Of a DNA stretch of 8,670 nucleotides, positions 1 to 8,670 are shown in pieces (positions within the stretch are counted from its first letter, which is position 1; each line of letters begins with the position of its first letter). Both the position numbers and the translations under genes were made by a program. Below the pieces are notes generated by a model that saw only the letters and a program-made list of their open reading frames with translations, had not been told where the DNA came from and did not search any database. Source of the stretch: Microbacteriaceae bacterium UBA6152. Its GTDB lineage: Bacteria; Actinomycetota; Actinomycetes; Actinomycetales; Microbacteriaceae. The DNA lies in contig DIUS01000017.1 in assembly GCA_002423075.1 (NCBI GenBank), forward strand, positions 1-8,670, given 5' to 3'.

Positions 1-20
1 CCGCCGTCGCGCTATACCGA

Positions 21-1001
21 CTAGGCGCCGTCGTAGTCGGGGGGCAGATTCGCGTCAGTCCCCGGAATACCCAGCGACTCTGCCTGCTTGTCCGCCATGG
101 CCAGCAGGCGCCGGATGCGGCCTGCCACCGCGTCCTTCGTCATCGGGGGGTCGGCGAAGTGCCCGAGCTCATCGAGGCTCGCGTCACGGTGGTTCAGCCG
201 CAACTGTCCGGCGTAGCGCAGATGCTCGGGCAGGTCGTCCCCGAGAATCTCGAGCGCTCGCTCGACCCGCGCGCAGGCGGCAACCGCGGCCTGTGCCGAG
301 CGACGCAGGTTCGCGTCATCAAAGTTAACCAACCGATTCGCGGTCGCCCGAACTTCGCGTCGGGCCCTGAGCGCCTCCCAGTCGTCGACGGTCGAGACCG
401 CACCGATGAGGCGCAGCATCTTGCTGATCTTGTCGCCATCGCGAATCACCACACGGTGCACACCGCGCACTTCGCGTGCTTTCGCCGAGATGCCGAGGCG
501 TCCGGCGGCGCCGACGAGCGCCATCGCCGCCTCGTTGCCGGGGCAGGTGATCTCGAGCGCGGCAGAACGGCCAGGGTCGGTGAGCGAGCCGTGCGCGAGG
601 AACGCGCCACGCCAGACCGCGGCGAGCTCGTCGTGCGAACCAGTGGTGAGCTTGTTCGGCAGACCGCGCACGGGTCGCCGCCGCGCGTCGAGCAATCCGG
701 TCTGACGCGCGAGCGTCTCACCGCCCTCCAGTACCCGCACCACGTAGGCAGGTGTCTTTCGGATTCCGCCGGGCGACAGCATCGCCGCGTCGCTCCGCAT
801 GCCGTAGAGCTCGACCAGATCTTTCCGCACGCGCCGCGCGATCGACGGCGTGTCGAGCTCGACCTCGACGGCCACACGACCGGAGATGAGGTGCAGTCCC
901 CCGGCAAAACGCAGGATGGTCGCGAGTTCTGCGGCGCGCACCGTGGTCTTGGTCACCGCGAGCCGCGAGAGTTCTTCCTTCACGTCAGCGGTCAGAGCCA
1001 C
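21..1001 (-). CDS. whiA: WhiA, DNA-binding transcriptional regulator
   Basis: WhiA is a DNA-binding protein found across Gram-positive bacteria. In Streptomyces it acts with WhiB to control cell-division and sporulation genes; in B. subtilis it influences division and chromosome segregation. In a non-sporulating actinobacterium a division-related role is an inference. It has 326 residues, full length. The N-terminal part (about 1-215) is a degenerate LAGLIDADG homing-endonuclease-like fold: RGAFLAHGSL (131-140) matches the usual motif region and ALEITCPGNEAAM (148-160) follows. The family-typical stretch NRLVNFDDANLRRS (222-235) leads into a C-terminal helix-turn-helix domain (about 240-305), with DASLDELGHF (273-282) and MTKDAVAGRIRRLL (287-300). 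The acidic residues needed for DNA cleavage do not appear conserved, as expected for WhiA. It starts at GTG behind AGAGGA and ends at TAG 20 bases before the window edge. It sits 50 nt after rapZ, with no yvcK between them. Confidence 0.97.
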   Translation of the reverse strand: MALTADVKEELSRLAVTKTTVRAAELATILRFAGGLHLISGRVAVEVELDTPSIARRVRKDLVELYGMRSDAAMLSPGGIRKTPAYVVRVLEGGETLARQTGLLDARRRPVRGLPNKLTTGSHDELAAVWRGAFLAHGSLTDPGRSAALEITCPGNEAAMALVGAAGRLGISAKAREVRGVHRVVIRDGDKISKMLRLIGAVSTVDDWEALRARREVRATANRLVNFDDANLRRSAQAAVAACARVERALEILGDDLPEHLRYAGQLRLNHRDASLDELGHFADPPMTKDAVAGRIRRLLAMADKQAESLGIPGTDANLPPDYDGA

Positions 1002-1009
1002 GGAAGCCG

Positions 1010-1015
1010 TCCTCT
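1010..1015 (-). promoter_or_regulatory. Ribosome binding site of whiA
   Basis: AGAGGA on the minus strand lies 8 nt before the GTG at 1001, a normal Shine-Dalgarno distance. It supports GTG as the whiA start and shows that whiA is translated from a leadered or polycistronic message, in contrast to uvrA. Confidence 0.75.
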
Positions 1016-1027
1016 CGAATCACGGTC

Positions 1028-1041
1028 TGGTGGTGGTGGTG
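1028..1041 (-). repeat. Short triplet run (CAC CAC CAC CAC CA) in the rapZ-whiA spacer
   Basis: The 50-nt gap between rapZ and whiA holds just over four copies of a CCA/TGG triplet. It lies about 27-40 nt before the whiA start codon, upstream of its ribosome binding site. It is the only simple repeat I noticed in a spacer here. No function can be assigned from sequence. Confidence 0.6.
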
Positions 1042-1051
1042 CAGATCGACC

Positions 1052-1945
1052 CTACTCGCGTCCGAGGTCGCGATGCTTCACTGTCACGGCGATGCCGGGC
1101 ATACCGCGCACGTGCGCGGCCACGTCGTCGATGAGCGCGACCGAGCGGTGCTTGCCGCCCGTGCAACCGATCGCAATGGTCGCGTGGCGCTTGTTCTCGC
1201 GGGCATAGCCCTTGAGCACGGGCACGAGCATGGCCACGAAAGCATCGAGGAATTCGCGGGCACCCTCCTGGGCGAGCACATAGTCGCTGACCGCTGCGTC
1301 CTGACCAGTCGCATCGCGCAGTTCGGGCTGCCAGAAAGGATTCGGCAAGAAGCGCGCGTCAGCGACGATGTCGGCGTCGGCAGGCGAACCGTATTTGAAA
1401 CCGAAGCTCTCGAGTGTGATCGTCACCTCTGCAGTGCCCTGCGGAGCGAAGACGTCAGTGACGGTCGTCGCCAATTGGTGGATGTTGAATTCGGTCGTGT
1501 CGATGATGATGTCGGCGAGTTCACGCACCTCGAACATGCGCTCTCGCTCACGAGCAATGCCGTCGAGGAGCGTGCCGTCTTCTTGGAGGGGGTGCGGACG
1601 CCGCACTTGTTCGAAGCGCCGCACGAGCACAGCATCCGTCGCCTCGAGAAACAGCACGCGCACGATGTCTCTCGACCGCAACTCGGAAATGATCGCGGCG
1701 AGATCGGCAAAGAGCTTGCCGCCGCGCACATCGACGACCGCAGCGATGCGGGGCAGCGCGCTACCGGGGTGCACCGCAAGGTCGACGAGGGGACGCAGCA
1801 TTTGCGGCGGAAGGTTATCAACCACGTACCAGCCGAGGTCTTCGAGAGCGTTGGCGACGGTCGAGCGCCCCGCGCCAGACATACCGGTGACGATGAGTAC
1901 ATCGTGGGGTACGGCGTCGGGCATCGGTCCTCGAGAGCTTGTCAT
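1052..1945 (-). CDS. rapZ: RapZ/YvcJ family nucleotide-binding protein (RNase adapter family)
   Basis: This is a P-loop nucleotide-binding protein of the RapZ/YvcJ (UPF0042) family. E. coli RapZ senses glucosamine-6-phosphate and directs RNase E to the small RNA GlmZ; B. subtilis YvcJ hydrolyses nucleotides. The role in actinobacteria, which lack GlmY/GlmZ, is not settled. It has 297 residues, full length. Visible are the P-loop GMSGAGRST (21-29), with Arg at the usual Lys as in other actinobacterial homologues, DLGWYVVDNLPPQML (36-50), VDVRGG (71-76), ESFGFKYG (179-186), DARFLPNPFW (196-205) in the C-terminal domain, and AIGCTGGKHRSVAL (258-271). The C-terminus ends LGRE and lacks the basic Lys-Arg-Lys tail of E. 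coli RapZ. The start is uncertain. ATG at 1945 has no clear Shine-Dalgarno; a second ATG at 1924 (codon 8) has GAGGA only 3 nt upstream. Both keep the whole domain. The 16-nt gap from uvrC suggests cotranscription. Confidence 0.95.
   Translation of the reverse strand: MTSSRGPMPDAVPHDVLIVTGMSGAGRSTVANALEDLGWYVVDNLPPQMLRPLVDLAVHPGSALPRIAAVVDVRGGKLFADLAAIISELRSRDIVRVLFLEATDAVLVRRFEQVRRPHPLQEDGTLLDGIARERERMFEVRELADIIIDTTEFNIHQLATTVTDVFAPQGTAEVTITLESFGFKYGSPADADIVADARFLPNPFWQPELRDATGQDAAVSDYVLAQEGAREFLDAFVAMLVPVLKGYARENKRHATIAIGCTGGKHRSVALIDDVAAHVRGMPGIAVTVKHRDLGRE
1928..1932 (-). promoter_or_regulatory. Weak candidate ribosome binding site for an alternative rapZ start at 1924
   Basis: GAGGA on the minus strand ends 3 nt before an in-frame ATG at codon 8 of the longer rapZ reading. 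The spacing is shorter than usual. The ATG at 1945 has no visible ribosome binding site, so the real start could be 1924, giving a 290-residue protein. Confidence 0.3.
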
Positions 1946-1961
1946 AGCGGGTGATTCAAGC

Positions 1962-3887
1962 CTAACCGCCAGACCTCACGGCTCGATGCACGAGTTCTGC
2001 GGTCGCCGGGCCGATACCGTCGACCGCCACGATCTCGTCGACACTCGCAGTGCGTAAACGTGCGACCGATCCGAAGTGCTTGAGAAGTTCGCGAATGCGC
2101 GACGGACCGAGACCCGGAACACTCGAGAGCACCGTGCGAATGTCGCGGGACCGGGTGGTGCGTTGGTACCTCAGTGCGAAGCGGTGCGCCTCATCGCGCA
2201 GCCGCTGCAGCAGAAACAAGGCGTCGGATGCACGCGGCAGGATCACCGGAAACTCGCTGTCGGGCAGCCACACCTCTTCGAGCCGCTTGGCGATGCCACA
2301 GACGGCGATGTCGTCGATGCCTTCGTCGCGCAAGGCGCGTGCGGCGGCGGCCACCTGCGGCTGCCCGCCGTCGATCACCAGAAGACCAGGACGGTAGTGA
2401 AACGACTTGCGTGCCGGCGCAGGAGCGACCACCGGTGCTTCGGCACCGTCGGCTGTCGCATCGACCACGGCGTGCTGTTCTGCTGCCGCAGCGTCGTGCA
2501 AGTAGGCGAGACGTCGGCGCAGCACCTGGTACACGGCATCGGTGTCGTCTCGGGCCTCGGCGATCGCAAACGTGCGGTACTGGTCTTTGCGCGGCAGTCC
2601 GTCTTCGAAGACGACCATCGAGGCGACCTGGTTGGTGCCGCCAAGGTGCGACACGTCGAAGCACTCGAGCCGCAGCGGCGCCTCCTCGAGCCCCAGCGCC
2701 TCCTGCAGGTCGGCGAGGGCCCGCGACCGCGCTGTGAAGTCGCCGCTGCGTCGCGTCTTGTAGCGCACGAGCTCACCAGCGGCGTTGGTGCCGACCGTTG
2801 CAGCAAGGGCGGCCTTCTCGCCGCGCTGCGCGACCTTCACCGTGACCGCACCGCGCTCCCCCGCCTCGCGTCGCCGCTCAGTGAGCACGGTCTGAAGCGC
2901 GAGCACGTCGTCGGGCACTTCCGGCACGATCACTTCGCGGGCCGGCACCGTGGTCTCGTCGTAGGCGTTTTGAAGCACGGTGTCGACGAGCTCGGCCATG
3001 GTGACGTCGAGTTCGGTGTCGACGACCCAGCCCCGCACGCCCCGGATTCGTCCGCCACGTACGATAAACAGCTGCACGGCGGCGGCCAGCTCGTCGTGCG
3101 CGATGCCAAAGACGTCGGCGTCGGTGTCGTCGGTCATGACCACGGTGCTCTTCGCGAGGGCCGTCTCGAGCGCTCCGATCTGGTCGCGCAGGCGTGCCGC
3201 AGACTCGTAGTCGAGCTCTCGTGCCGCATCGGCCATGCGCGACTTCAGGGCCTTGACGTAGCCTTCGTCATTGCCGGCCATGAACGAGGCGAAGTCGAGC
3301 GCGATGCTGCGGTGGTCTTCAGGCGAGATGCGACCGACGCACGGTGCCGCGCACTTGCCGATGTCGCCGAGCAGACACGGCCGGCCGGTGTCGTGTGCCC
3401 GCTTGTAGGTGCTGTCGGAGCACGATCGCATCGGGAATGCCTTGAGCATGAGATCGACCGTCTCGCGCACAGCCCATACCTTCGGGTACGGCCCGAAGTA
3501 TCGCGCGCCCGAGATGCCGCGAGTGCGCGTCACCATGACGCGCGGCACGCGATCCGCGAGCGTGATGGCCACATAGGGGTAGGTCTTGTCGTCGCGGAAC
3601 GTGACGTTGAACGGCGGTGCGAACTCTTTGATCCACGTGTACTCGAGTGACAGCGCCTCGAGCTCACTGCCCACGACCGTCCACTCGACCCCCTGAGCCG
3701 TCGTGACCATGCGCCTCGTTCGCTCGTGCAAACTGGTGACGGGCTGAAAGTAGTTGCTCAGCCGACTGCGCAGGTTCTTCGCCTTGCCGACGTAGAGCAC
3801 GCGCCGGTTCGCGTCGATGAACCGGTATACACCGGGCTCGGTCGGAATCTCCCCGCGTTTCGGGCGCCACTCTTCCCGTGAGACCAT
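1962..3887 (-). CDS. uvrC: UvrC, excinuclease ABC subunit C
   Basis: UvrC is the dual-incision nuclease of nucleotide excision repair. Its N-terminal GIY-YIG domain cuts 3' of the lesion and its C-terminal RNase H-like domain cuts 5'. It has 641 residues, typical for actinobacteria. The GIY-YIG domain spans about 15-95, with GVYRF (19-23), LYVGKAKNLRSR (31-42) and expected active-site residues Y32, R42 and E82. Cysteines 156, 171, 179 and 183 match the spacing of the four cysteines reported to bind a [4Fe-4S] cluster in E. coli UvrC. A UVR motif at about 207-243 would pair with that of UvrB. The RNase H-like domain has FDVSHLGG (410-417), LLVIDGGQPQV (502-512) and RDEAHRFALRYQR (564-576), supplying D411, D506 and H568. 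A tandem helix-hairpin-helix lies at about 585-637 (PGLGPSRI, DGIGPATA). An Ala/Val/Pro-rich insert at about 466-494 splits the nuclease domain. The TAG stop lies 16 nt before rapZ. Confidence 0.98.
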   Translation of the reverse strand: MVSREEWRPKRGEIPTEPGVYRFIDANRRVLYVGKAKNLRSRLSNYFQPVTSLHERTRRMVTTAQGVEWTVVGSELEALSLEYTWIKEFAPPFNVTFRDDKTYPYVAITLADRVPRVMVTRTRGISGARYFGPYPKVWAVRETVDLMLKAFPMRSCSDSTYKRAHDTGRPCLLGDIGKCAAPCVGRISPEDHRSIALDFASFMAGNDEGYVKALKSRMADAARELDYESAARLRDQIGALETALAKSTVVMTDDTDADVFGIAHDELAAAVQLFIVRGGRIRGVRGWVVDTELDVTMAELVDTVLQNAYDETTVPAREVIVPEVPDDVLALQTVLTERRREAGERGAVTVKVAQRGEKAALAATVGTNAAGELVRYKTRRSGDFTARSRALADLQEALGLEEAPLRLECFDVSHLGGTNQVASMVVFEDGLPRKDQYRTFAIAEARDDTDAVYQVLRRRLAYLHDAAAAEQHAVVDATADGAEAPVVAPAPARKSFHYRPGLLVIDGGQPQVAAAARALRDEGIDDIAVCGIAKRLEEVWLPDSEFPVILPRASDALFLLQRLRDEAHRFALRYQRTTRSRDIRTVLSSVPGLGPSRIRELLKHFGSVARLRTASVDEIVAVDGIGPATAELVHRAVRSGG

Positions 3888-3888
3888 C

Positions 3889-6765
<2,877 letters not shown>

Positions 6766-6772
6766 TCTGATG

Positions 6773-6778
6773 ATTCTA
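6773..6778 (-). promoter_or_regulatory. Candidate -10 element for a leaderless uvrA transcript
   Basis: On the minus strand the 47-nt uvrB-uvrA spacer contains TAGAAT, which fits the actinobacterial -10 consensus TANNNT. Exactly 7 nt (CATCAGA) separate it from the uvrA GTG, so transcription would start at or one base before the start codon. No purine-rich Shine-Dalgarno sequence lies in the usual window ahead of that GTG, as expected for a leaderless gene. Leaderless mRNAs with this geometry are common in actinobacteria. I see no good -35 hexamer: the 17-bp-spaced position reads AGTCTG. I also see no LexA-type GAAC-N4-GTTC palindrome here. The promoter is an inference from spacing and consensus. 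Confidence 0.5.
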
Positions 6779-6812
6779 GGTGCGGGTTCCGACAGCAGAC
6801 TGAGCGCGACTT

Positions 6813-8670
6813 TCAGCGCACGTGTCCTGCTTCGACCATGCCGCGCAGGTCTTTCTTGAGGTCTTGCACTTCGTCGCGCAACCGGGCCGCGAGCTCGAAT
6901 TTGAGCTCTTCCGCCGCGGTGAGCATCTGCGCCGTGAGGTCAGCGATGATCGACTCGAGCTCGGCCGCACCCTCGGCACCGCGCCCCTCGCGGCGCAGCG
7001 CCGGGGTCGGCGACTTCTTGCCGCCTCCGGCCGCGGCGCGTCGACTCGCGAGCAACTCGGCCGTGTCGGCGCCCTCGCGGGCGAGCTGATCGGTGATGTC
7101 GGCGATCTTCTTGCGCAGCGGCGTCGGATCGATGCCGTTCTCGAGGTTGTAGGCGACCTGCCTCTCGCGGCGTCTCGTGGTCTCGTCGATCGCCTGCGCC
7201 ATCGAGGGGGTCACGACGTCGGCGTACATGTGCACCTCGCCTGAGACGTTGCGGGCAGCACGACCGATGGTCTGGATGAGCGATGTCGACGACCGCAAGA
7301 AGCCCTCTTTGTCGGCGTCCAGAATAGCGACGAGCGACACCTCGGGAAGGTCGAGGCCCTCACGCAGCAGGTTGATGCCGACGAGCACATCGTAGACGCC
7401 CTGACGCAACTCGCTCAGCAACTCGACGCGACGCAACGTGTCGACGTCAGAGTGCAAATAGCGCACGCGCACACCAGCATCGGTCAAGAAGTCGGTGAGC
7501 TCTTCGGCCATCTTCTTGGTGAGCGTCGTCACGAGCACGCGCTCGTCGCGCTCGGTGCGCTGGCGAATCTGCTCGAGCAGGTCGTCGATCTGCCCCTTGC
7601 TGGGCTTCACGACGATCTGAGGGTCGACGAGCCCCGTCGGCCGGATGATCTGCTCGACGATCGAATCGGTGATGCCGAGCTCGTACTTGCCGGGAGTCGC
7701 CGAGAGGTAGACCTTCTGCCCGGTGCGCTCGAGAAACTCTTCCCACCGCAAGGGCCGGTTGTCGAGCGCGCTCGGCAGCCGGAAGCCGTGTTCGACGAGC
7801 GTGCGCTTGCGAGAGGCGTCGCCCTCGTACATCGCGCCGATCTGCGGCACCGTCACGTGGCTCTCGTCGATGACGACAAGGAAGTCGTCGGGAAAATAGT
7901 CGAGCAGGCAGTTCGGCGGCTCGCCCGGGGCGCGACCGTCGATGTGGCGCGAGTAGTTCTCGATACCGTTGCAGAACCCGATCTGCTCCATCATCTCGAG
8001 GTCGAAGGTCGTGCGCATGCGCAGGCGCTGTGCCTCGAGCAGCTTGCCCTGCCTCTCGAGCTCCGCCAGTCGCGGCTCGAGCTCCTCTCTGATGGATACG
8101 ATCGCGCGCTGCATGGTCTCGGGCGATGCGGCGTAGTGCGTCGCCGGGAAGACAGACACGGCGTCGAGCGGGCGCACGACGTCGCCCGTGAGCGGGTGCA
8201 ACGCGTACAGCGCTTCGATCTCGTCGCCGAACATCTCGATGCGGATCGCGAGCTCTTCATACATCGGGATGATCTCGATGGTGTCGCCTCGCACGCGGAA
8301 CTTGCCACGAGAGAAGTCGACGTCGTTGCGCTGGTACTGCATGCCCACGAACTTGCGAATGAGAACGTCGCGAGGGATGCTCTGCCCCACCTGCAGGGCG
8401 ACCATGGCTTCGAGGTACTCTTCTGCCGCGCCGAGACCGTAGATGCACGACACGGTCGACACCACGATGACGTCTCGACGGCTGAGCAGCGAGTTCGTGG
8501 TCGAGTGGCGCAACCGCTCAACTTCGGCGTTGACCGAGCTGTCTTTCTCAATGAACGTATCGGTCTGCGGCACGTAGGCCTCGGGCTGGTAGTAGTCGTA
8601 AGAACTGACGAAGTACTCGACCGCGTTTTTCGGAAAAAATTCGCGGAACTCGCTATACAGCTGGGCCGCC
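6813..8670 (-). CDS. uvrB: UvrB, excinuclease ABC subunit B (partial, N-terminus outside window)
   Basis: UvrB is the damage-verifying helicase-like subunit of the UvrABC nucleotide excision repair complex. UvrA loads it on DNA and it then recruits UvrC. The frame is open to the window edge, giving 618 residues that begin at the equivalent of E. coli residue 70 (AAQLYSEF). About 70 N-terminal residues, including the Walker A P-loop, are therefore missing. Visible in order (fragment numbering) are the beta-hairpin region VSSYDYYQPEAY (21-32), the DESH Walker B/motif II (268-271), YLSATPG (321-327), GINLLREGLDLPEV (431-444), the motif VI region QTIGRAARN (466-474), and a C-terminal UVR motif (about 570-610) that contacts UvrC. 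A basic Ala/Gly/Lys/Arg linker (about 540-565) precedes the UVR motif. One oddity is serine in place of the first hairpin tyrosine (E. coli Y92). The gene ends with TGA 47 nt before uvrA. Identification is secure; the promoter and any SOS box lie outside the window. Confidence 0.98.
   Translation of the reverse strand, partial: AAQLYSEFREFFPKNAVEYFVSSYDYYQPEAYVPQTDTFIEKDSSVNAEVERLRHSTTNSLLSRRDVIVVSTVSCIYGLGAAEEYLEAMVALQVGQSIPRDVLIRKFVGMQYQRNDVDFSRGKFRVRGDTIEIIPMYEELAIRIEMFGDEIEALYALHPLTGDVVRPLDAVSVFPATHYAASPETMQRAIVSIREELEPRLAELERQGKLLEAQRLRMRTTFDLEMMEQIGFCNGIENYSRHIDGRAPGEPPNCLLDYFPDDFLVVIDESHVTVPQIGAMYEGDASRKRTLVEHGFRLPSALDNRPLRWEEFLERTGQKVYLSATPGKYELGITDSIVEQIIRPTGLVDPQIVVKPSKGQIDDLLEQIRQRTERDERVLVTTLTKKMAEELTDFLTDAGVRVRYLHSDVDTLRRVELLSELRQGVYDVLVGINLLREGLDLPEVSLVAILDADKEGFLRSSTSLIQTIGRAARNVSGEVHMYADVVTPSMAQAIDETTRRRERQVAYNLENGIDPTPLRKKIADITDQLAREGADTAELLASRRAAAGGGKKSPTPALRREGRGAEGAAELESIIADLTAQMLTAAEELKFELAARLRDEVQDLKKDLRGMVEAGHVR

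Noticed and set aside
1..20. Downstream feature after whiA
   Set aside because: Twenty bases show no hairpin, start codon context or recognisable element, so nothing can be supported.
21..1001. WhiA as an active LAGLIDADG homing endonuclease, i.e. a mobile element
   Set aside because: The fold is shared, but the length, HTH domain, family-typical NFDDANLRRS segment and synteny identify the regulator WhiA. The catalytic acidic motif is not preserved.
1026..1045. Possible hairpin around the triplet run in the rapZ-whiA spacer (TCTG...CAGA arms)
   Set aside because: Only four base pairs with a loop of about 12 nt, then a mismatch. It has no U-tract and is too weak to call a terminator or regulatory structure.
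1959..1964. TAGGCT at the uvrC stop codon as a -10 element for rapZ
   Set aside because: It matches only the loose TANNNT pattern. It has no credible -35 and sits 13 nt before the ATG, so neither a leaderless nor a standard promoter is supported.
2076..3650. Long plus-strand open frame (524 codons) opposite uvrC, with similar ones at 159-1208, 1073-1954, 3817-4860 and 5968-7089
   Set aside because: Each lies antisense to a securely identified gene. The translations are rich in Arg, His, Val and Ala without any recognisable domain. High third-position GC removes stop codons from the opposite strand, which explains these frames.
6766..6812. Terminator or SOS (LexA) box between uvrB and uvrA
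   Set aside because: I found no stable inverted repeat with a T-run and no GAAC-N4-GTTC palindrome in this 47-nt spacer. Repeated GCGC words are not arranged as a usable stem.

Overview
The window is wall-to-wall coding and every real gene lies on the minus strand. Read in the direction of transcription (high to low coordinates) the order is uvrB (5' end cut by the window edge), uvrA, uvrC, rapZ and whiA. The three complete excinuclease genes of nucleotide excision repair are followed directly by an RNase-adapter-family ATPase gene (rapZ/yvcJ) and the sporulation/division regulator family gene whiA. All spacers are short: 47 nt (uvrB-uvrA), 1 nt (uvrA-uvrC), 16 nt (uvrC-rapZ) and 50 nt (rapZ-whiA). 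There is no gene-free stretch over 300 bases. The last 20 bases (1-20), downstream of whiA, are too short to interpret. I saw no RNA genes, CRISPR arrays, insertion sequences or attachment sites.

The organism is almost certainly a high-GC actinobacterium. Codon third positions are strongly G/C, several starts are GTG, and the uvrC-rapZ-whiA linkage is typical of the phylum. RapZ carries the actinobacterial GxSGAGRST form of the P-loop, and UvrA has the CPNxH form of its first zinc module. The protein sequences look closest to what I remember of Microbacteriaceae (order Micrococcales), but that placement is from memory and not from a search.

Region by region: 6813-8670 is UvrB from about E. 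coli residue 70 to the end; 3889-6765 is UvrA; 1962-3887 is UvrC, with its start almost touching the UvrA stop (TGAGATG) and a good Shine-Dalgarno site inside the end of uvrA; 1052-1945 is RapZ; 21-1001 is WhiA, preceded by a clear AGAGGA. UvrA2B2 finds and loads onto damaged DNA, UvrB verifies the lesion, and UvrC cuts on both sides. RapZ and WhiA belong to the envelope-precursor and cell-division side of the conserved cluster, and their link to repair is positional only.

This is an ordinary housekeeping region, and I found no convincing new biological system. Points that merit a second look are: a serine replacing the first tyrosine of the UvrB beta-hairpin tyrosine cluster; a probable leaderless promoter for uvrA (TAGAAT exactly 7 nt before GTG); the absence of yvcK between rapZ and whiA; a RapZ without the basic C-terminal tail that binds RNA in E. 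coli; and the unusually compact uvrBAC arrangement.
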